64,000 bases of DNA, taken from the NCBI RefSeq assembly GCF_030814655.1, contig NZ_JAUSVK010000001.1, positions 1,879,501 to 1,943,500 of the forward strand. Reading direction: 5' to 3'. Below the pieces are notes generated by a model. The model searched no databases. It worked only from the letters and a program-made list of their open reading frames with translations, and had not been told where the DNA came from. Origin of the DNA: Labrys monachus. GTDB lineage: Bacteria > Pseudomonadota > Alphaproteobacteria > Rhizobiales > Labraceae. Both the position numbers and the translations under genes were made by a program. How positions within the stretch are numbered: position 1 is the stretch's first letter; each line of letters starts with the position of its first letter. Positions 24,028-33,050 of this stretch are shown one piece after another.

Positions 24028-25695
24028 CTATTGCCGGTAGCTCGTCGGGGTGACGCCGAGCCGCCCCTTGGAGAACCGGGTCTCCTCCCGCGTGATCACC
24101 TGCAGCAGGGCGGGACGTCCGTTCCTGGTATGCTCGATGCAGCGTGCCATGGCGGCCCTGAGATCGCCGGGCTGGGTCACTTCCTCGGCATGGCCGCCGA
24201 GCGCGCGCGCCACGCCGGCATAATCGCCCGTCAGCACATGGATGTCGTGCTTGTCCGAGGCGATCGGCAGATAGCCGGTATAGCCGCCCATCACGCTGTT
24301 CTTGAGGACGATGGTGAAGATCGGCAGCCGGCAGCGCGCCGCCGTCTCGAATTCGGTGCCGATCATGCCGAAGGCGGCGTCGCCCATGATGTTGACGCAG
24401 AGCCAGTCCGGCCGGGCGAGCTTGGCGCCCATCATCAGCGGCATGCCGAGACCGAGCTGGGTCGTCTTGCCCCAGCCCATATAGCCGTGCGGCACCACCG
24501 CCTCGTAGAAGGGCAGCGTCTGGTCGCGCGGGCTGCCGGCATCATGGGTGACGACGGTGGCGTTCTTGTCGACGAGGCCGTTGAGTTCCCAGACGACGCG
24601 ATAGGGGTTGATCGGCTCCTCCTCCGAGGTCAGCAGCGGCAGCCAGGCGGTGATGAACTGCGCCCGGACGTCGCGGATTTCGGCGGCGAGCGCGGCGCCT
24701 CGCTCCCGCGCATCCCCCGCCTGCGGCGTCGCTGAGGCGATAATCTGCCGGATCACCGCCTTGACGTCGCCGATCACCGCCATGGCGATGCGGTAGTCCT
24801 TGCCGATGTCGGCCTCGCTGTGCACGACCTGCAGCAGCGCCTTGCCGGCCGGGATCGGCGCGATGTAGTCGGACTGGGTGAAGCTGGTGCCGAGACCGAG
24901 CACGAGGTCGGCCCGCGCGAGGAAATGATCGACCGTCCAGGGGCGGGCCGAAGCGGCGGCGCCGAGCGCCAGCGGGTGGTTCTCCGGAAAGGCGCTCTTG
25001 CCGTTGAGCGTCGTCATCACCGGGATCTGCAGCGCTTCGGCGAGCTCCAGGAGTTCGCCGCAGGCCTTGGCGTAGAAGATGCCCTGGCCGGCGAGGATGA
25101 CGGGCGACTTCGCGGCGAGCAGTCGGGCGACGAGGCGCTCGACATCCTCCGGGTCGGCCTGCGGCGCGGAGCGCGGCATGCTGACATAATCGTCGAAATC
25201 GGCGTCCGTCTTCTCGACCAGCACATCGGTCGGCGTCTCGATGAGGACGGGCCCGGCCTTGCCGTTGCGCAGCTGCGAGAAGGCGTGATGCATGACCTGG
25301 GGAATGCGCGCGGTGGAATTGATGCATTCCGACCATTTCGACACCGGCCGGAAGGCGGTGCTGGCCTGGAAGTTAGGCGCGATGCCCTGCCGGTCGCGGG
25401 CATAGCCGGTCGGCAGGCAGAGGACCGGCACGTTGTCGCCATAGGCCTGGGCGACGGCGCCGAAGGCGTTCTCGACCCCGGGGCCGTATTGCATCGTCGC
25501 CGCGATCATCTTGCGGCCGCCCGTCATGCGGGCATAGCCGTCGGCGATGTGGACGGCGCCCCGCTCGGTGCGGGCGAGGATCGGGCGGATGCCGACGGCG
25601 GAGGCGGAATCGATGATCTCGCTGTGCGGAAAGCAGGTCAGATATTCGACGCCCTCACGTTTCAGCAGCTCTGCGATGATGTCGGCGCCGTTCAT
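24028..25695 (-). CDS. Thiamine-pyrophosphate-dependent enzyme, acetolactate-synthase-like
   Basis: A 555-aa enzyme with the three-domain architecture of the ALS/pyruvate-decarboxylase family. The activating glutamate sits in RTERGAVHIADGYARMTGG. The TPP-Mg motif is GDAAFGMIGTEFETAARCRL, ending with the conserved Asn in VLKN, and a middle domain (SPVILAGQGIFYAKACGEL) is present. It differs from biosynthetic acetolactate synthases and belongs with catabolic carboligases, 2-oxoacid decarboxylases or C-C hydrolases of unknown substrate. The start at 25695 gives the usual N-terminus (MNGADIIAELLKREG); a longer frame to 25746 adds a non-conserved tail. It is upstream of the ABC importer genes on the same strand. 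Confidence 0.88.
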   Translation of the reverse strand: MNGADIIAELLKREGVEYLTCFPHSEIIDSASAVGIRPILARTERGAVHIADGYARMTGGRKMIAATMQYGPGVENAFGAVAQAYGDNVPVLCLPTGYARDRQGIAPNFQASTAFRPVSKWSECINSTARIPQVMHHAFSQLRNGKAGPVLIETPTDVLVEKTDADFDDYVSMPRSAPQADPEDVERLVARLLAAKSPVILAGQGIFYAKACGELLELAEALQIPVMTTLNGKSAFPENHPLALGAAASARPWTVDHFLARADLVLGLGTSFTQSDYIAPIPAGKALLQVVHSEADIGKDYRIAMAVIGDVKAVIRQIIASATPQAGDARERGAALAAEIRDVRAQFITAWLPLLTSEEEPINPYRVVWELNGLVDKNATVVTHDAGSPRDQTLPFYEAVVPHGYMGWGKTTQLGLGMPLMMGAKLARPDWLCVNIMGDAAFGMIGTEFETAARCRLPIFTIVLKNSVMGGYTGYLPIASDKHDIHVLTGDYAGVARALGGHAEEVTQPGDLRAAMARCIEHTRNGRPALLQVITREETRFSKGRLGVTPTSYRQ

Positions 25696-26042
25696 GTCGG
25701 GGATATCTTTCGCGGGAGATGGGGCCGAAGCCCGAAATTTCATCACGGAAGCTTAGGCGCAAATCCGAGGCGGTGATGATGCCGAACGACTCAATCATGA
25801 TCCCAATCGACGAAGAATGCACGGTCGGTTTCCCTGCGGCTGCGGAACGGGCGTCGCCCGTGGCGGTGTCCGGATCGGCGGGCCGCCGCGCCGCCGCGCG
25901 CCATTTTTCCGCTCCCTGCGATTTCCTCGGGAACCGGAAGCCGGGTTCGCGCCTTGACCGCTTGCGCGGCGCGCGGCCGTCGGGGGCACCGGCTTGCCGC
26001 GATCCGCGTTCCGGCTTTCGCGAACTGCCCGGGGAAAAGGTG
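25696..26042. other. Divergent intergenic region, 347 bp
   Basis: This gap separates the thiamine-pyrophosphate enzyme from cyoA and should hold both promoters. The first 120 bp are less GC-rich. A loose inverted pair, CATCAC at 25741-25746 and GTGATG at 25773-25778, is present. No clear -35/-10 pair, FNR-type box or gene was found. Confidence 0.5.
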
Positions 26043-27059
26043 ATGGCCAGACATGTCGCCGGCGCGGAGACGGTCACGCTCCGCGGCCATCCTGTCCGCC
26101 GGGCCGCGAGGCCCGTATTCGTCGTTCCCGCCGTCCTGCTCGGCGGCTGCTCGAAGGGCGTGCTCGATCCCCAGGGGCCGATCGCCCTGGCCAGCGAGAC
26201 CATCCTGTTCAATTCGCTCGGCATCATGCTGGCGATCGTGATCCCGACCATCGTCGCCACGCTGGCCGTGGCATGGTGGTTCCGGGCCTCGAACAGCCGG
26301 GCCCGCCACCTGCCGGACTGGCAATATTCCGGCCAGATCGAGATGGTGGTCTGGGCGATCCCCGCCATGACGGTGCTGCTGCTCGGCGGCATCGGCTGGA
26401 TCGGATCCCATGACCTCGACCCGTCCCGCCCGATCGCCTCGCAGACCAAGGCGGTGACGGTCGAGGTCGTCTCGCTCGACTGGAAATGGCTGTTCATCTA
26501 TCCCGAGCAGGGCATTGCCAGCGTCAACGAGCTGACGGTTCCCGCCATGACGCCGATCAGCTTCCGGCTGACATCGAGCGGCGTGATGAACAGCTTCTTC
26601 GTGCCGCAGCTCGGCAGCCAGATCTATACCATGGCCAATATGGTGACGCGGCTCAACCTGCAGGCCGACCGGCCCGGCCGCTATTTCGGGCTTTCCGCGC
26701 AATTCAGCGGCGACGGCTTTTCCGACATGCATTTCGACGTCGATGCCGTGCCGCAGGACCGGTTCGAGGAATGGGTGGCGGACGTCCGCGGCAAGGGACC
26801 GACGCTCGATGCCGAGGCCTATGCCGGCCTGGCAAAGCCGAGCGGGGCGGTGGCGCCGACGACGTATGGCGGCGTCGCGCCCGACCTGTTCCAGCGCATC
26901 GTCAGCGCCGGCGCGGCGCCCCTCGATGCCGGGGATGCCGCCCGGGCCGGCCCGGCCAGGGGTGACCTGGACCACACAGGCTCGAGGCAAGCCGCTTCCG
27001 GATCGTCCCGCCTGTGCCGAGCCCCGGCGCGCCAGGCACGCCTGCAGGTGGAGGACTGA
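26043..27059 (+). CDS. cyoA: Cytochrome bo-type ubiquinol oxidase subunit II
   Basis: Subunit II of the quinol-oxidising heme-copper oxidase. A lipoprotein signal ends in LLGGC with Cys36, and two membrane helices follow ([40 protein letters not shown]). The cupredoxin domain shows [20 protein letters not shown] and the typical [16 protein letters not shown]. The copper-A cysteines of cytochrome c oxidases are absent (the loop reads [15 protein letters not shown]), which identifies a quinol oxidase. The start at 26043 is preceded by GGGGAAAAGG. Compared with E. coli CyoA it carries a longer, basic, low-complexity C-terminus of about 40 residues. cyoB begins one base after its stop. Confidence 0.95.
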   Translation: MARHVAGAETVTLRGHPVRRAARPVFVVPAVLLGGCSKGVLDPQGPIALASETILFNSLGIMLAIVIPTIVATLAVAWWFRASNSRARHLPDWQYSGQIEMVVWAIPAMTVLLLGGIGWIGSHDLDPSRPIASQTKAVTVEVVSLDWKWLFIYPEQGIASVNELTVPAMTPISFRLTSSGVMNSFFVPQLGSQIYTMANMVTRLNLQADRPGRYFGLSAQFSGDGFSDMHFDVDAVPQDRFEEWVADVRGKGPTLDAEAYAGLAKPSGAVAPTTYGGVAPDLFQRIVSAGAAPLDAGDAARAGPARGDLDHTGSRQAASGSSRLCRAPARQARLQVED

Positions 27060-27060
27060 C

Positions 27061-29043
27061 ATGCTCGGCAAGCTGAGCTGGAGCGCGATCCCGATCCACG
27101 AGCCCATCGACCTGATCGCCTCGGGGCTGATGATCCTTGCGGTTGCCGCCATCCTCGCCTGGCTGACGCTGAAGGGCCATTGGCCCTATCTGTGGCGGGA
27201 ATGGCTGACCTCGGTCGATCACAAGCGCATCGGCGTGATGTATTGCGTGCTGGCGCTCGTCATGCTGCTGCGCGGCTTCACGGATGCGATCATGATGCGG
27301 ACGCAGCAGGCCCTGGCGGCCGGCGGCGCGCAGGGCTATTTGCCGCCCGAGCATTTCGACCAGGTCTTCTCCGCCCACGGCACCATCATGATCTTCTTCA
27401 TGGCGATGCCGTTCATGATCGGCCTGATGAATTTCGCGGTGCCGCTCCAGCTCGGCGTGCGCGACGTCGCCTTCCCGACCCTCAATTCGGTGAGCCTGTG
27501 GCTGACCGCCTCCGGCGTGCTGCTGGTCAACATGTCCCTGGTGATCGGCGAATTCGCGCGTACGGGCTGGCTCGCCTATCCGCCCTTGAGCGAGCTGCGC
27601 TTCTCGCCGGGGGTCGGTGTCGACTATTATCTGTGGGCGCTGCAGATCTCCGGGGTCGGCACGCTGCTGTCCGGCATCAACCTCGTCACCACCATCCTGA
27701 AGATGCGGGCGCCCGGCATGGGCTATATGCGCATGCCGGTGTTCTGCTGGACCTCGCTCGCCTCCAACCTCCTCATCGTCGCCGCCTTCCCGATCCTCAC
27801 CGCGACCTTCGCGATGCTGCTGCTCGACCGCTATCTCGGCTTTCATTTCTTCACGGTCGACGGCGGCGGCAACCCGATGATGTATATCAACCTGATCTGG
27901 GCCTGGGGCCATCCGGAAGTCTACATCCTGATCCTGCCGGCCTTCGGCGTCTTCTCCGAGGTGATCGCGACCTTCTCCGGCAAGCCGCTGTTCGGCTATC
28001 GCTCGATGGTCGCGGCGACGATGGCGATCTGCATCCTCTCCTTCATCGTCTGGCTGCACCATTTCTTCACCATGGGGGCGGGGGCCGACGTCAACGGCTT
28101 CTTCGGCGTGATGACGATGATCATCGCGGTGCCGACGGGGGTGAAGGTGTTCAACTGGCTCTTCACCATGTATGGCGGCCGCGTGCGCTTCGGCGTGCCG
28201 ATGATGTGGGCCGTGGGCTTCATGGTCACCTTCGTCATCGGCGGCATGACGGGCGTGCTGCTGGCGGTGCCGCCGGCCGACTTCGTGCTGCACAACAGCC
28301 TGTTCCTGATCGCCCATTTCCATAACGTCATCATCGGCGGCGTCGTGTTCGGCGCCTTTGCCGGCTACACCTATTGGTTCCCCAAGGCATTCGGCTTCAC
28401 CCTCGACGAAAGATGGGGCAAGGCCGCCTTCTGGTGCTGGCTGGTGGGCTTCTATCTCGCCTTCATGCCGCTCTATGTGCTGGGCCTGATGGGCATGACC
28501 CGCCGCATGCAGCATTACTGGGACAGGGACTGGCAACCCTGGCTGGTCGTCGCGGCGCTGGGCGCCGTCGTCATCCTCGCCGGCATCGTCTGCATCATCG
28601 TCCAGCTCGTCGTCTCCATCCGCACCCGCGCCGAACGGCGCGACCTCACGGGCGACCCGTGGAACGGGCGGACGCTCGAATGGTCGACGCCGTCGCCGCC
28701 GCCGAGCTGGAATTTCGCCGTGCTGCCGCATGTCGAGGGCGAGGACGCCTATTGGCGCATGAAGCAGAAGGCGCAGGGTGCACGGGGGGCGCCGGGCGGA
28801 GCGATCGACTACGCGCCGATCGAGATGCCGCTGAACAGTCCGATGGGCTTCGTCACCGCCTTCTTCGCGGTCGTCACCGGCTTCGCCCTGATCTGGCACA
28901 TCTGGTGGATGGTCGTGCTCGGCCTCCTCGGGGCCTTCATCACCGTGCTCGCCTTCGCCTGGCGCGACGAGGCCGAGACCGAAATCACGGCCGAGGACGT
29001 CGCCCGCCGCGACCGGGCACACCGAACGGAGATCGCCCGATGA
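27061..29043 (+). CDS. cyoB: Cytochrome bo-type ubiquinol oxidase subunit I
   Basis: The catalytic subunit, 660 aa, as long as E. coli CyoB. It has about 15 membrane helices. Heme and copper ligands are visible: His in [16 protein letters not shown], the CuB His and cross-linked Tyr in [12 protein letters not shown], the histidine pair in WLHHFFTMG, and the heme ligands in [11 protein letters not shown]. It reduces oxygen to water with electrons from ubiquinol and pumps protons across the inner membrane. It starts directly after cyoA and overlaps cyoC by ATGA. Confidence 0.97.
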   Translation: MLGKLSWSAIPIHEPIDLIASGLMILAVAAILAWLTLKGHWPYLWREWLTSVDHKRIGVMYCVLALVMLLRGFTDAIMMRTQQALAAGGAQGYLPPEHFDQVFSAHGTIMIFFMAMPFMIGLMNFAVPLQLGVRDVAFPTLNSVSLWLTASGVLLVNMSLVIGEFARTGWLAYPPLSELRFSPGVGVDYYLWALQISGVGTLLSGINLVTTILKMRAPGMGYMRMPVFCWTSLASNLLIVAAFPILTATFAMLLLDRYLGFHFFTVDGGGNPMMYINLIWAWGHPEVYILILPAFGVFSEVIATFSGKPLFGYRSMVAATMAICILSFIVWLHHFFTMGAGADVNGFFGVMTMIIAVPTGVKVFNWLFTMYGGRVRFGVPMMWAVGFMVTFVIGGMTGVLLAVPPADFVLHNSLFLIAHFHNVIIGGVVFGAFAGYTYWFPKAFGFTLDERWGKAAFWCWLVGFYLAFMPLYVLGLMGMTRRMQHYWDRDWQPWLVVAALGAVVILAGIVCIIVQLVVSIRTRAERRDLTGDPWNGRTLEWSTPSPPPSWNFAVLPHVEGEDAYWRMKQKAQGARGAPGGAIDYAPIEMPLNSPMGFVTAFFAVVTGFALIWHIWWMVVLGLLGAFITVLAFAWRDEAETEITAEDVARRDRAHRTEIAR

Positions 29044-29681
29044 CCGCAACCGACGCGATCGCCCGTGACGGCGGCTACGGCTCCCATGGCATGCGGCCGC
29101 ATTCGAGCGAGGACGGTCCTGCGCCCAAGCGCATCATCGCCGGCTACGGCTTCTGGATCTTCCTCCTCAGCGACATCGTGATGTTCTCGGCGATCTTCGC
29201 CACCTATGCCGTGCTCGCCAAGGCGACCGCCGGCGGGCCGACCGGCGCGCAGCTCTTCGACCGCACCAATGTGGCGATCGAAACCGGCTGCCTGCTGCTG
29301 TCGAGCTTCGCCTGCGGGATGATGTCGCTCGGCGTCGCCGCGCGCCATCGCCTCGCCACCTATCTCGGCGCGCTCGTCACCTTCGGGCTCGGCGTGGCGT
29401 TCCTGGCGCTGGAACTGCGGGAATTCGCCGACATGATCGCCAGGGGGGCGACGCCCGAGCGCAGCGCCTTCCTCTCGGCCTTCTTCACCCTCGTCGGCTG
29501 CCACGGGCTGCACGTCGCCATGGGCCTGCTGTGGCTCGTGGTGATGATGGCCCAGGTCGCGGCGAAGGGCTTCCGGCCGTTCGTGCTGCGGCGGCTGCTC
29601 TGCTTCGGCCTGTTCTGGCACGCGCTCGACATCATCTGGGTCGCGCTGTTCACGATCGTCTATCTGATGGGAGGCCGATGA
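29040..29681 (+). CDS. cyoC: Cytochrome bo-type ubiquinol oxidase subunit III
   Basis: A 213-aa five-helix membrane subunit. Conserved stretches are [53 protein letters not shown] and [20 protein letters not shown]. It stabilises subunit I. The start overlaps the cyoB stop and its own stop overlaps the cyoD start (ATGA), so the four genes are translated as a unit. Confidence 0.96.
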   Translation: MTATDAIARDGGYGSHGMRPHSSEDGPAPKRIIAGYGFWIFLLSDIVMFSAIFATYAVLAKATAGGPTGAQLFDRTNVAIETGCLLLSSFACGMMSLGVAARHRLATYLGALVTFGLGVAFLALELREFADMIARGATPERSAFLSAFFTLVGCHGLHVAMGLLWLVVMMAQVAAKGFRPFVLRRLLCFGLFWHALDIIWVALFTIVYLMGGR

Positions 29682-30076
29682 TGGAGCCGACACGGCACGA
29701 CCGAGCCCCGGGCGACGAAACGATCTCCGGCGAAAGGGGCGGGGAGACGCTCTCCGGCCTGCTGACCTATATCGTCGGCCTCGCTCTGGCGACGCTGCTC
29801 ACCGCGACCTCGTTCTGGGCGGCCTCGACCTCCGCGCTGTGGGCGCCGGGCGTGCCGATCGGCCTCGCCGTGCTGGCGGTCGCGCAGATGGGCGTGCACC
29901 TCGTCTTCTTCCTGCATTTGTCCACCGGGCCGGACAACACCAACAATGTGCTGGCCCTTGCCTTCGGCGTGCTCATCGTGGCGCTGGTGGTGGCCGGCTC
30001 GCTGTGGATCATGGCGAACCTCGACGCCAACATGATGCCGACGGGCGCATTGATGAACATGCAGATGCAGCATTGA
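29678..30076 (+). CDS. cyoD: Cytochrome bo-type ubiquinol oxidase subunit IV
   Basis: A 132-aa small membrane subunit with three helices (GLLTYIVGLALATLLTATSF, GVPIGLAVLAVAQMGVHLVF, VLALAFGVLIVALVVAGSLW) and the conserved VHLVFFLHL motif. It assists assembly of the binuclear centre. The N-terminal tail is hydrophilic and longer than in E. coli. No cyoE (heme o synthase) gene follows, so heme o must come from a gene elsewhere. Confidence 0.94.
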   Translation: MMEPTRHDRAPGDETISGERGGETLSGLLTYIVGLALATLLTATSFWAASTSALWAPGVPIGLAVLAVAQMGVHLVFFLHLSTGPDNTNNVLALAFGVLIVALVVAGSLWIMANLDANMMPTGALMNMQMQH

Positions 30077-30089
30077 GGAGAGGGCGGAA

Positions 30090-30120
30090 GGCGGGCCCCG
30101 GCCTCCCGGCGCCGCCCGCC
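30090..30120 (+). terminator. Candidate stem-loop after cyoD
   Basis: GGCGGGC at 30090-30096 can pair with GCCCGCC at 30114-30120 (7 bp, 17-nt loop), 13 bp after the cyoD stop. The long loop and absence of a T-run make this a weak call. Confidence 0.3.
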
Positions 30121-30289
30121 CGGAGGCATGATCGGCGCCCGGGCATCGCCGAAGCGGGGCCGATATCTCCCGGGAATACCGGCCGCGCGGCTTGACAGCA
30201 TCCGGCGCCCCTGCGCACACTACCCAAAGTAAGGCGGAAAAATGGCCGATATAAGATCGAGGGCCATGGCCTCGGGGTGCAGGGAAACC

Positions 30290-30628
30290 ATGAATATCGT
30301 CAGCAGCATCGATGAGAATACAACGCACCTTCAGGTGACGGGCCGTATCGATGCATCCACCAGCCCGGCTATCGACACCGCCGTGGACGCCGCGTTCGGA
30401 GAGGGCAGGCACCGCCTGGTTTTCGATCTGCGGGAGGTGAACTACGTGTCGTCGGCCGGGCTGAGGGCCTTTGTGCGGGCCGCGAAGAAGGCGAAGTCCC
30501 TCGGGGGCGGCATCGCCATCTTCGGTCTCCAGGCGGGAGTGGCGGAGATCTTTTCCGTCGCGGGCTTCGACAAGATCATTCCGATTGCCGCCAGCGACGC
30601 CGAAGCGCGTGAAAAGCTCGGGGCCTAG
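30290..30628 (+). CDS. STAS-domain protein (anti-sigma factor antagonist type)
   Basis: A 112-aa single STAS domain. The strand-helix order is normal, and the phosphorylatable serine pair sits in VNYVSSAGLRAF (Ser54/Ser55). Proteins of this class are released or captured by kinase-type anti-sigma factors, but no such kinase or sigma factor is in the window. The start at 30290 has CAGGGAAACC ahead of it; an ATG at 30242 with AGGCGGA before it would add 16 residues. A TTGACA hexamer at 30192-30197 may belong to its promoter. It ends 3 bp before the GPP34 gene and is surely co-transcribed with it. Confidence 0.88.
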   Translation: MNIVSSIDENTTHLQVTGRIDASTSPAIDTAVDAAFGEGRHRLVFDLREVNYVSSAGLRAFVRAAKKAKSLGGGIAIFGLQAGVAEIFSVAGFDKIIPIAASDAEAREKLGA

Positions 30629-30631
30629 AAC

Positions 30632-31300
30632 ATGACCGACATCAAATATCTCACGCTCGCGGACGAAATCGTCGTCCTGATGCTGGATGACGCCTCCGGC
30701 GAGCTCAAGTCGGAATGCGTCGCGGTTGCGCCGGTCGCCATCGTCGGCGGCATCCTGATGGAACTCGCGCTGCTCGGCCGCATCGACACGGATCTTCATT
30801 CCCTCTTCCTGGTGGATGCCACCCCGGTCGGCGACGAGCTGCTGGATTCGACCCTGGACATCATCAAGTCGGAACCCGAACAGCATCCGAGTGCCTGGTG
30901 GATCGAGCGCCTGGCCAATCGCCCGGTCGACTATGTCAACTGGATCCTCCGGCGGCTGGTGAGCGCCGGCGTGCTGCGCGAGGAGCAGCGCAAGTTCCTC
31001 TGGGTGTTCTCGCGCCGCGCCTACCCGCAGGTCTCGGGGCTGGAAGGCCGCGAGGCGAAGGCCCGGCTGACGGCGGTGCTGTACAGCGGCGAGGTGCCGG
31101 ACCCGCGCGACACCCTGCTGCTCGGCCTGGCGAAGGCCACCGAGGTCCTCTACGCGATGTTCTCCAGGCAGGAAATGGCGAGCCTGTCCGATCGTATCGA
31201 CGAGGTGGTCTCGCTCGAGGAGATGGGCCGCTCGGTCAGCCTGGTGTCTTCGCAGATCCGGGAGGCGATGGCCGCCGTTCTGCTGGCGGGCTATCCCTGA
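30632..31300 (+). CDS. GPP34 family phosphoprotein (GOLPH3-like)
   Basis: A 222-aa protein of the GPP34 family, the fold of the eukaryotic Golgi phosphoprotein 3, which binds phosphoinositides and glycosyltransferases. Family features seen are the N-terminal YLTLADEIVVLMLDD, the following GGILMELALLGRID, the WWIERL helix, LVSAGVLREEQRKFLWVFSR and the C-terminal regulatory helices. Bacterial members, common in Actinobacteria, have no established role. Here it is paired with a STAS protein, which suggests regulated membrane association, an inference only. Confidence 0.85.
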   Translation: MTDIKYLTLADEIVVLMLDDASGELKSECVAVAPVAIVGGILMELALLGRIDTDLHSLFLVDATPVGDELLDSTLDIIKSEPEQHPSAWWIERLANRPVDYVNWILRRLVSAGVLREEQRKFLWVFSRRAYPQVSGLEGREAKARLTAVLYSGEVPDPRDTLLLGLAKATEVLYAMFSRQEMASLSDRIDEVVSLEEMGRSVSLVSSQIREAMAAVLLAGYP

Positions 31301-31889
31301 CGGCGGGTCGGAAAAGGGCAGGCATCCGGGTGTCAGTGGCTCCGAACGCCCCACCGCGAGGAGCCGCCCGTCCCGGCGCCTGGAACTCCGCGATCCCAGC
31401 TTTTCGCAGCACGGCGGCATAGCGGCGGTCATCTCGGGAGGTACCCTCCGGCGGCATTGGCTCGGCAAATCGGCCTCCCTTCCCCCCCCTGTGGGCTTGG
31501 CATTTCCCGCGGAATTGCTTTGGGGGTTAAGGGGGGGCGGGATCATCTTGCTCGACACGAGCCTGCTGTCTCGACCCCCACCCTTCTATTTCCTCCCCAC
31601 AAGGAGGAGGGAGGCGGCCAACGTTGCGCTTCAGTACCTAACATCAGCGCGTATGGGCCTTGCACCTGCGGTCGACGGCCGGCTGTTCCGGCGTTGGCGG
31701 GCGGCCGGCGGCCCGCTGGAATCGCGGCGAAGGACCGCGGCGCGCGAAAGCCGTGGCCACCGCGCTCGCTCCGTCCTATATCAGCGGCCTTCATGGACCT
31801 CCGTTCCGGACTGGCCATTCTGCCTTTCGTTTCCGCCCTCTCCAACGCTCCTGCCAACTCCCTTGCCCAGCCCTAGCGAGGATATTCCG
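31301..31889. other. Gene-free region, 589 bp
   Basis: No convincing gene is seen. The part at 31485-31615 is made of purine- and pyrimidine-rich blocks (runs of C at 31487-31492, runs of G at 31520-31537) and a short TCCTCC/GGAGGA hairpin at 31591-31608, resembling decayed intergenic repeat sequence. The hpnL promoter should lie in the last 200 bp. Confidence 0.45.
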
Positions 31890-32891
31890 GTGGTCCATGA
31901 CGTGCGTTCCGTGACCCTGCCGAGCCTGAAACGCTTCCATCTCGCCACCCTGTTCGGCGTGGCGCTGCTGGTCGGGCTCACCCTGTACTGGGGTGCCGGC
32001 GGCGTCATGCTGGCAGTCGCGAGCGCAGGCTGGGGCGTCGCTCTCATCATTCTCGTCCGCCTTGCCCAGATCCTGTTCTCAGGCGTCGCCTGGCGCAGCG
32101 TCGTGGTGGCGCGGGTGTCGTGGTGGATCTGTCCGCTGCTGCGCTGGGTCCGCGAGGCCATCGACGTGCTGCTGCCGGTCGCGCAGGTCGGCGGCGAGAT
32201 CATCGGCGCCAGGCTGCTGGCGAAATTCGGCGTGCCGGGCGCGACGGCGACGGCGAGCGTCCTCGCCGACATGCTGGTGCAGGTCTCGACGCAGCTGGTG
32301 TTCTGCCTGCTCGGCCTGCTCTTCTTCGTCCTCAAGGCCGGAGACAGCGACCTGAGCTTCTGGATGGGCTGCGGCCTCCTTCTGTTTACCGCCGGCGTGC
32401 TCGGATTTGTCGCCGCCCAGCGCGGCGGCGGCGCCGAGTGGATCGAAAAGCGCATCGTGGCGGTGGCGACGAACAGGGGCTGGCCGGTGCCGGGCGGCGT
32501 CGTCGGTCTCGCGGCCGGCCTCCAGGCCGTTCATCGCTCGCCGTCGCGGCTTCTCGTGGCCGCAGCCATTCACATGGCGATCTGGGTCTTCGGGGCGCTG
32601 GAGGTCTGGATCGGGCTGCAATTCCTCGGGCAGCCGGTCGATTTCGAGGAGGCGCTGGTGATCGAAAGCCTGTCCCACGCCGCCCGCGCCGCCCTGTTCG
32701 TCGTGCCGGGCGGCATCGGCATCCAGGAAGGCGCGATCATCGCGCTCGGTGCCGCCTACGGCCTTTCGCCGCAGGTGGCGCTGGCTGTCGGCCTGCTGAA
32801 GCGTGCGCCGGACATCGTGCTCGGCATTCTCGGCCTCATGGTCTGGCAGGGGGTCGAGGTCCGCACGGCGCGGAAGCCCGGCGGGACGTGA
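31890..32891 (+). CDS. hpnL: Hopanoid biosynthesis-associated membrane protein HpnL
   Basis: A 333-aa multi-pass inner-membrane protein with the fold of the lysylphosphatidylglycerol synthase membrane region. About eight helices are seen, with the conserved stretch LLPVAQVGGEIIGARLLAKF and the C-terminal ALFVVPGGIGIQEGAIIALG. Position immediately upstream of hpnI supports HpnL. The GTG at 31890 follows GCGAGGATATTCCG; no ATG is available near the conserved start. Its biochemical role in hopanoid making is not established. Confidence 0.85.
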   Translation: MVHDVRSVTLPSLKRFHLATLFGVALLVGLTLYWGAGGVMLAVASAGWGVALIILVRLAQILFSGVAWRSVVVARVSWWICPLLRWVREAIDVLLPVAQVGGEIIGARLLAKFGVPGATATASVLADMLVQVSTQLVFCLLGLLFFVLKAGDSDLSFWMGCGLLLFTAGVLGFVAAQRGGGAEWIEKRIVAVATNRGWPVPGGVVGLAAGLQAVHRSPSRLLVAAAIHMAIWVFGALEVWIGLQFLGQPVDFEEALVIESLSHAARAALFVVPGGIGIQEGAIIALGAAYGLSPQVALAVGLLKRAPDIVLGILGLMVWQGVEVRTARKPGGT

Positions 32892-33050
32892 CGGGGGCGG
32901 TCGCGATCCGATTCGCCGCCTGTCGATTTCCTGGCGAAACCGCCGAAAAGTCTGCGACATTTGGGATCATGCCCCTGGTTGTTTTCCACATGGGATCCTA
33001 TTCACAAGGCTGGGGCTATCCCGGATCATGCTGCAGGGCGCGGGGCCGTC

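Noticed and set aside
24028-25695. Assignment as biosynthetic acetolactate synthase (ilvB)
   Set aside because: No small regulatory subunit gene follows, and the gene is embedded in a catabolic cluster; sequence features fit only the wider TPP family.
25696-26042. FNR/FixK-type box upstream of cyoA
   Set aside because: No TTGAT-N4-ATCAA-like sequence was found in the region.
26902-29049. 715-codon minus-strand frame opposite cyoB
   Set aside because: Antisense shadow of a strongly conserved oxidase gene; no motif and no ribosome binding site.
31457-31876. Possible 139-codon gene upstream of hpnL
   Set aside because: Low-complexity translation, no recognisable domain, lies over purine-rich repeat-like DNA, and no convincing ribosome binding site.
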